Assembly (NCBI GenBank): GCA_964393275.1
Contig: CAYMTA010000012.1
Location: forward strand, 38,943 to 102,942
From: SLRI01 sp964393275
GTDB lineage: Bacteria > Pseudomonadota > Alphaproteobacteria > Geminicoccales > Geminicoccaceae
Length of the DNA stretch: 64,000 nucleotides
Reading direction: 5' to 3'
Shown here one piece after another: positions 62,979 through 64,000 of the stretch (its first letter is position 1; the number at the start of each line of letters is the position of its first letter). The notes below the pieces were generated by a model. That model saw only the letters and a list, made by a program, of their open reading frames with translations. It ran no database searches and was not told where the DNA came from. A program made the translations under genes and the position numbers.

Positions 62979-64000
62979 TCAGGCGGCGAGCGCCGGATCG
63001 AAGGCGCGGGCGAGGCCCTTCATCCCGGACTCGATCTCGCCCTGCGCGAGCCCCGCATAGCCGAGCAGCAGGCCGCTGCGATCCGGCCGCTCCTGGTAGA
63101 GCGCGGCGAGCGGCGTCACCTCGACCCCGAGCTCGTGGGCGCGGGCGGCCAGAGCGAGGTCGTCCGTGCCGGTCCGCAGATGGCCCACGAGATGCATGCC
63201 GGCCTCGGCCGGCCGCAACGTCAGCCGCTCGCCCAGGTGACGCCGCGCGGCATCGAGCAGCAGCGCCTGGCGGTCCGCATAGAGGGCCCGCATCCGGCGG
63301 ATGTGCGCCGCGAGCGAGCCGTCCTTGATGAACTCGGCGAGCGCCGGCTGGACCAGCATCGAGGGGTGGGTGTCGGTCAGCCGGCGGACCGCCGCGAAGG
63401 CGTCGACGAGGTGCCGCGGCACCACCATGTAGCCCAGGCGCAGGGCCGGGAACATGACCTTGCTCATGGTGCCGACATAGATCACGCGGCCGTCGGCATC
63501 GAGGCCCTGCAGGGCGGCGAGCGGCCGGCCGGTGTAGCGATACTCGCTGTCGTAGTCGTCCTCGAGGATAAACGCCCTGGCAGCCCTCGCCCATTCCAGA
63601 AGCTCGAGCCGCCGTGCCAGGCTCATGGTGACGCCGAGCGGAAACTGGTGCGAGGGCGAGACGCAGGCCATCCGCGCCCCCTGGGCGCGGCGCCGACCGC
63701 TGGCGACATCGAGGCCCTCCTCGTCGACCGGCACCGGCACGATCGAGGCCCCACCCGCGAGGAGAGCCCCGATCAGGCCCGGATAGCCCGGCTCCTCGAC
63801 CCAGACGGGATCGCCCGGATCGAGCAGCACCCGGGCCGCGAGGTCGAGCGCCTGCTGGGCGCCGGAGACGACGAAGATCTGCTCCGGCGTGCAGCGAACC
63901 GCCCTGGCCGCCCCCAGATGCGCCGCCAGCGCCTCGCGCAGCGGTCGGTAGCCGGCGGGCTCGCTGCCGATCAGGAGGCTCCTCGGCGGGTTGCGCCAGC
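62979..64000 (-). CDS. MocR-type GntR regulator with aminotransferase domain (partial)
   Basis: The visible 339 codons form the fold-type I aminotransferase-like domain; the N-terminal GntR DNA-binding domain lies beyond position 64000. Motifs: EPAGYRPLREALAAHLGAAR near the 5' end, FVVSGAQQALDLAARVLLDP, VWVEEPGYPG, LEDDYDSEYRY, and the PLP lysine in YVGTMSKVMFPALRLGYMV. MocR proteins such as GabR and PdxR use PLP to sense amines or vitamin B6. It lies 122 bp upstream of the peptide-type importer on the same strand, and might control it. Confidence 0.93.
   Translation of the reverse strand, partial: WRNPPRSLLIGSEPAGYRPLREALAAHLGAARAVRCTPEQIFVVSGAQQALDLAARVLLDPGDPVWVEEPGYPGLIGALLAGGASIVPVPVDEEGLDVASGRRRAQGARMACVSPSHQFPLGVTMSLARRLELLEWARAARAFILEDDYDSEYRYTGRPLAALQGLDADGRVIYVGTMSKVMFPALRLGYMVVPRHLVDAFAAVRRLTDTHPSMLVQPALAEFIKDGSLAAHIRRMRALYADRQALLLDAARRHLGERLTLRPAEAGMHLVGHLRTGTDDLALAARAHELGVEVTPLAALYQERPDRSGLLLGYAGLAQGEIESGMKGLARAFDPALAA

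Overview
The window is one very GC-rich stretch with dense, short-gapped genes on both strands. It reads as an alphaproteobacterial chromosome. The pointers are a large NAD-type glutamate dehydrogenase, class III cyclase/TPR fusions, MocR and MarR regulators, a BY-kinase polysaccharide gene, and above all a large number of ABC importers of the kind seen in soil or plant-associated Rhizobiales and Rhodospirillales. No rRNA, tRNA, phage or CRISPR is visible. The genus is not readable from the sequence and the order is an inference.

Layout. 1-10 kb: the start of a glutamate dehydrogenase (minus, cut by the window edge), an SDR, then a complete oligopeptide importer on plus (binding protein, two permeases, one fused double ATPase). 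10-18.2 kb: mixed genes, namely an orphan ABC membrane-domain protein, an unknown secreted protein, rpe, a MarR gene coupled to a broken MFS gene, a cyclase/TolB-like/TPR sensor, a coupled ankyrin-YHS pair, an ~0.8 kb non-coding stretch with two phased repeat arrays, and two very small lipoproteins. 18.4-23.7 kb: cardiolipin synthase, an AI-2E family transporter, a hydroxyacyl dehydrogenase and SelO. 23.7-29.4 kb: a complete dipeptide-type importer on minus (A-B-C-D-F). 29.6-44.7 kb: three carbohydrate (CUT1-type) importers interleaved with SDRs, a Gfo/Idh oxidoreductase and a DUF4440-like protein; there are three binding proteins and six permeases but only two ATPases. 44.8-48.5 kb: a TetR-HlyD-ATPase-ABC2 efflux operon like E. 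coli ybhGFSR, with a clear promoter and operator. 48.5-54.4 kb: a ribose-type (CUT2) importer whose double ATPase is split into two genes, divergent from its binding protein and an M24 peptidase. 54.4-59.2 kb: a hidden small lipoprotein, a porin, an IS256-type transposase remnant and a Wzc-like tyrosine kinase. 59.3-64 kb: a third peptide-type importer without ATPases and the 3' part of a MocR regulator.

How it works together. Most of the window serves uptake: a porin for outer-membrane entry, seven binding-protein systems for peptides and sugars, and neighbouring dehydrogenases and a peptidase that probably process the imported substrates. Glutamate dehydrogenase and rpe feed central metabolism. 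Cardiolipin synthase, small lipoproteins, the efflux operon and the Wzc-like kinase concern the envelope.

The strongest unexplained signal is the non-coding segment near 17.0-17.3 kb: five 17-bp dyads at an almost exact 32-bp pitch, followed by a second motif on a 21-bp grid. Next are a triplicated gene start at 31.86-32.01 kb that forms a 52-codon ORF between two permeases, and strong stem-loops or repeats at binding-protein/permease junctions.
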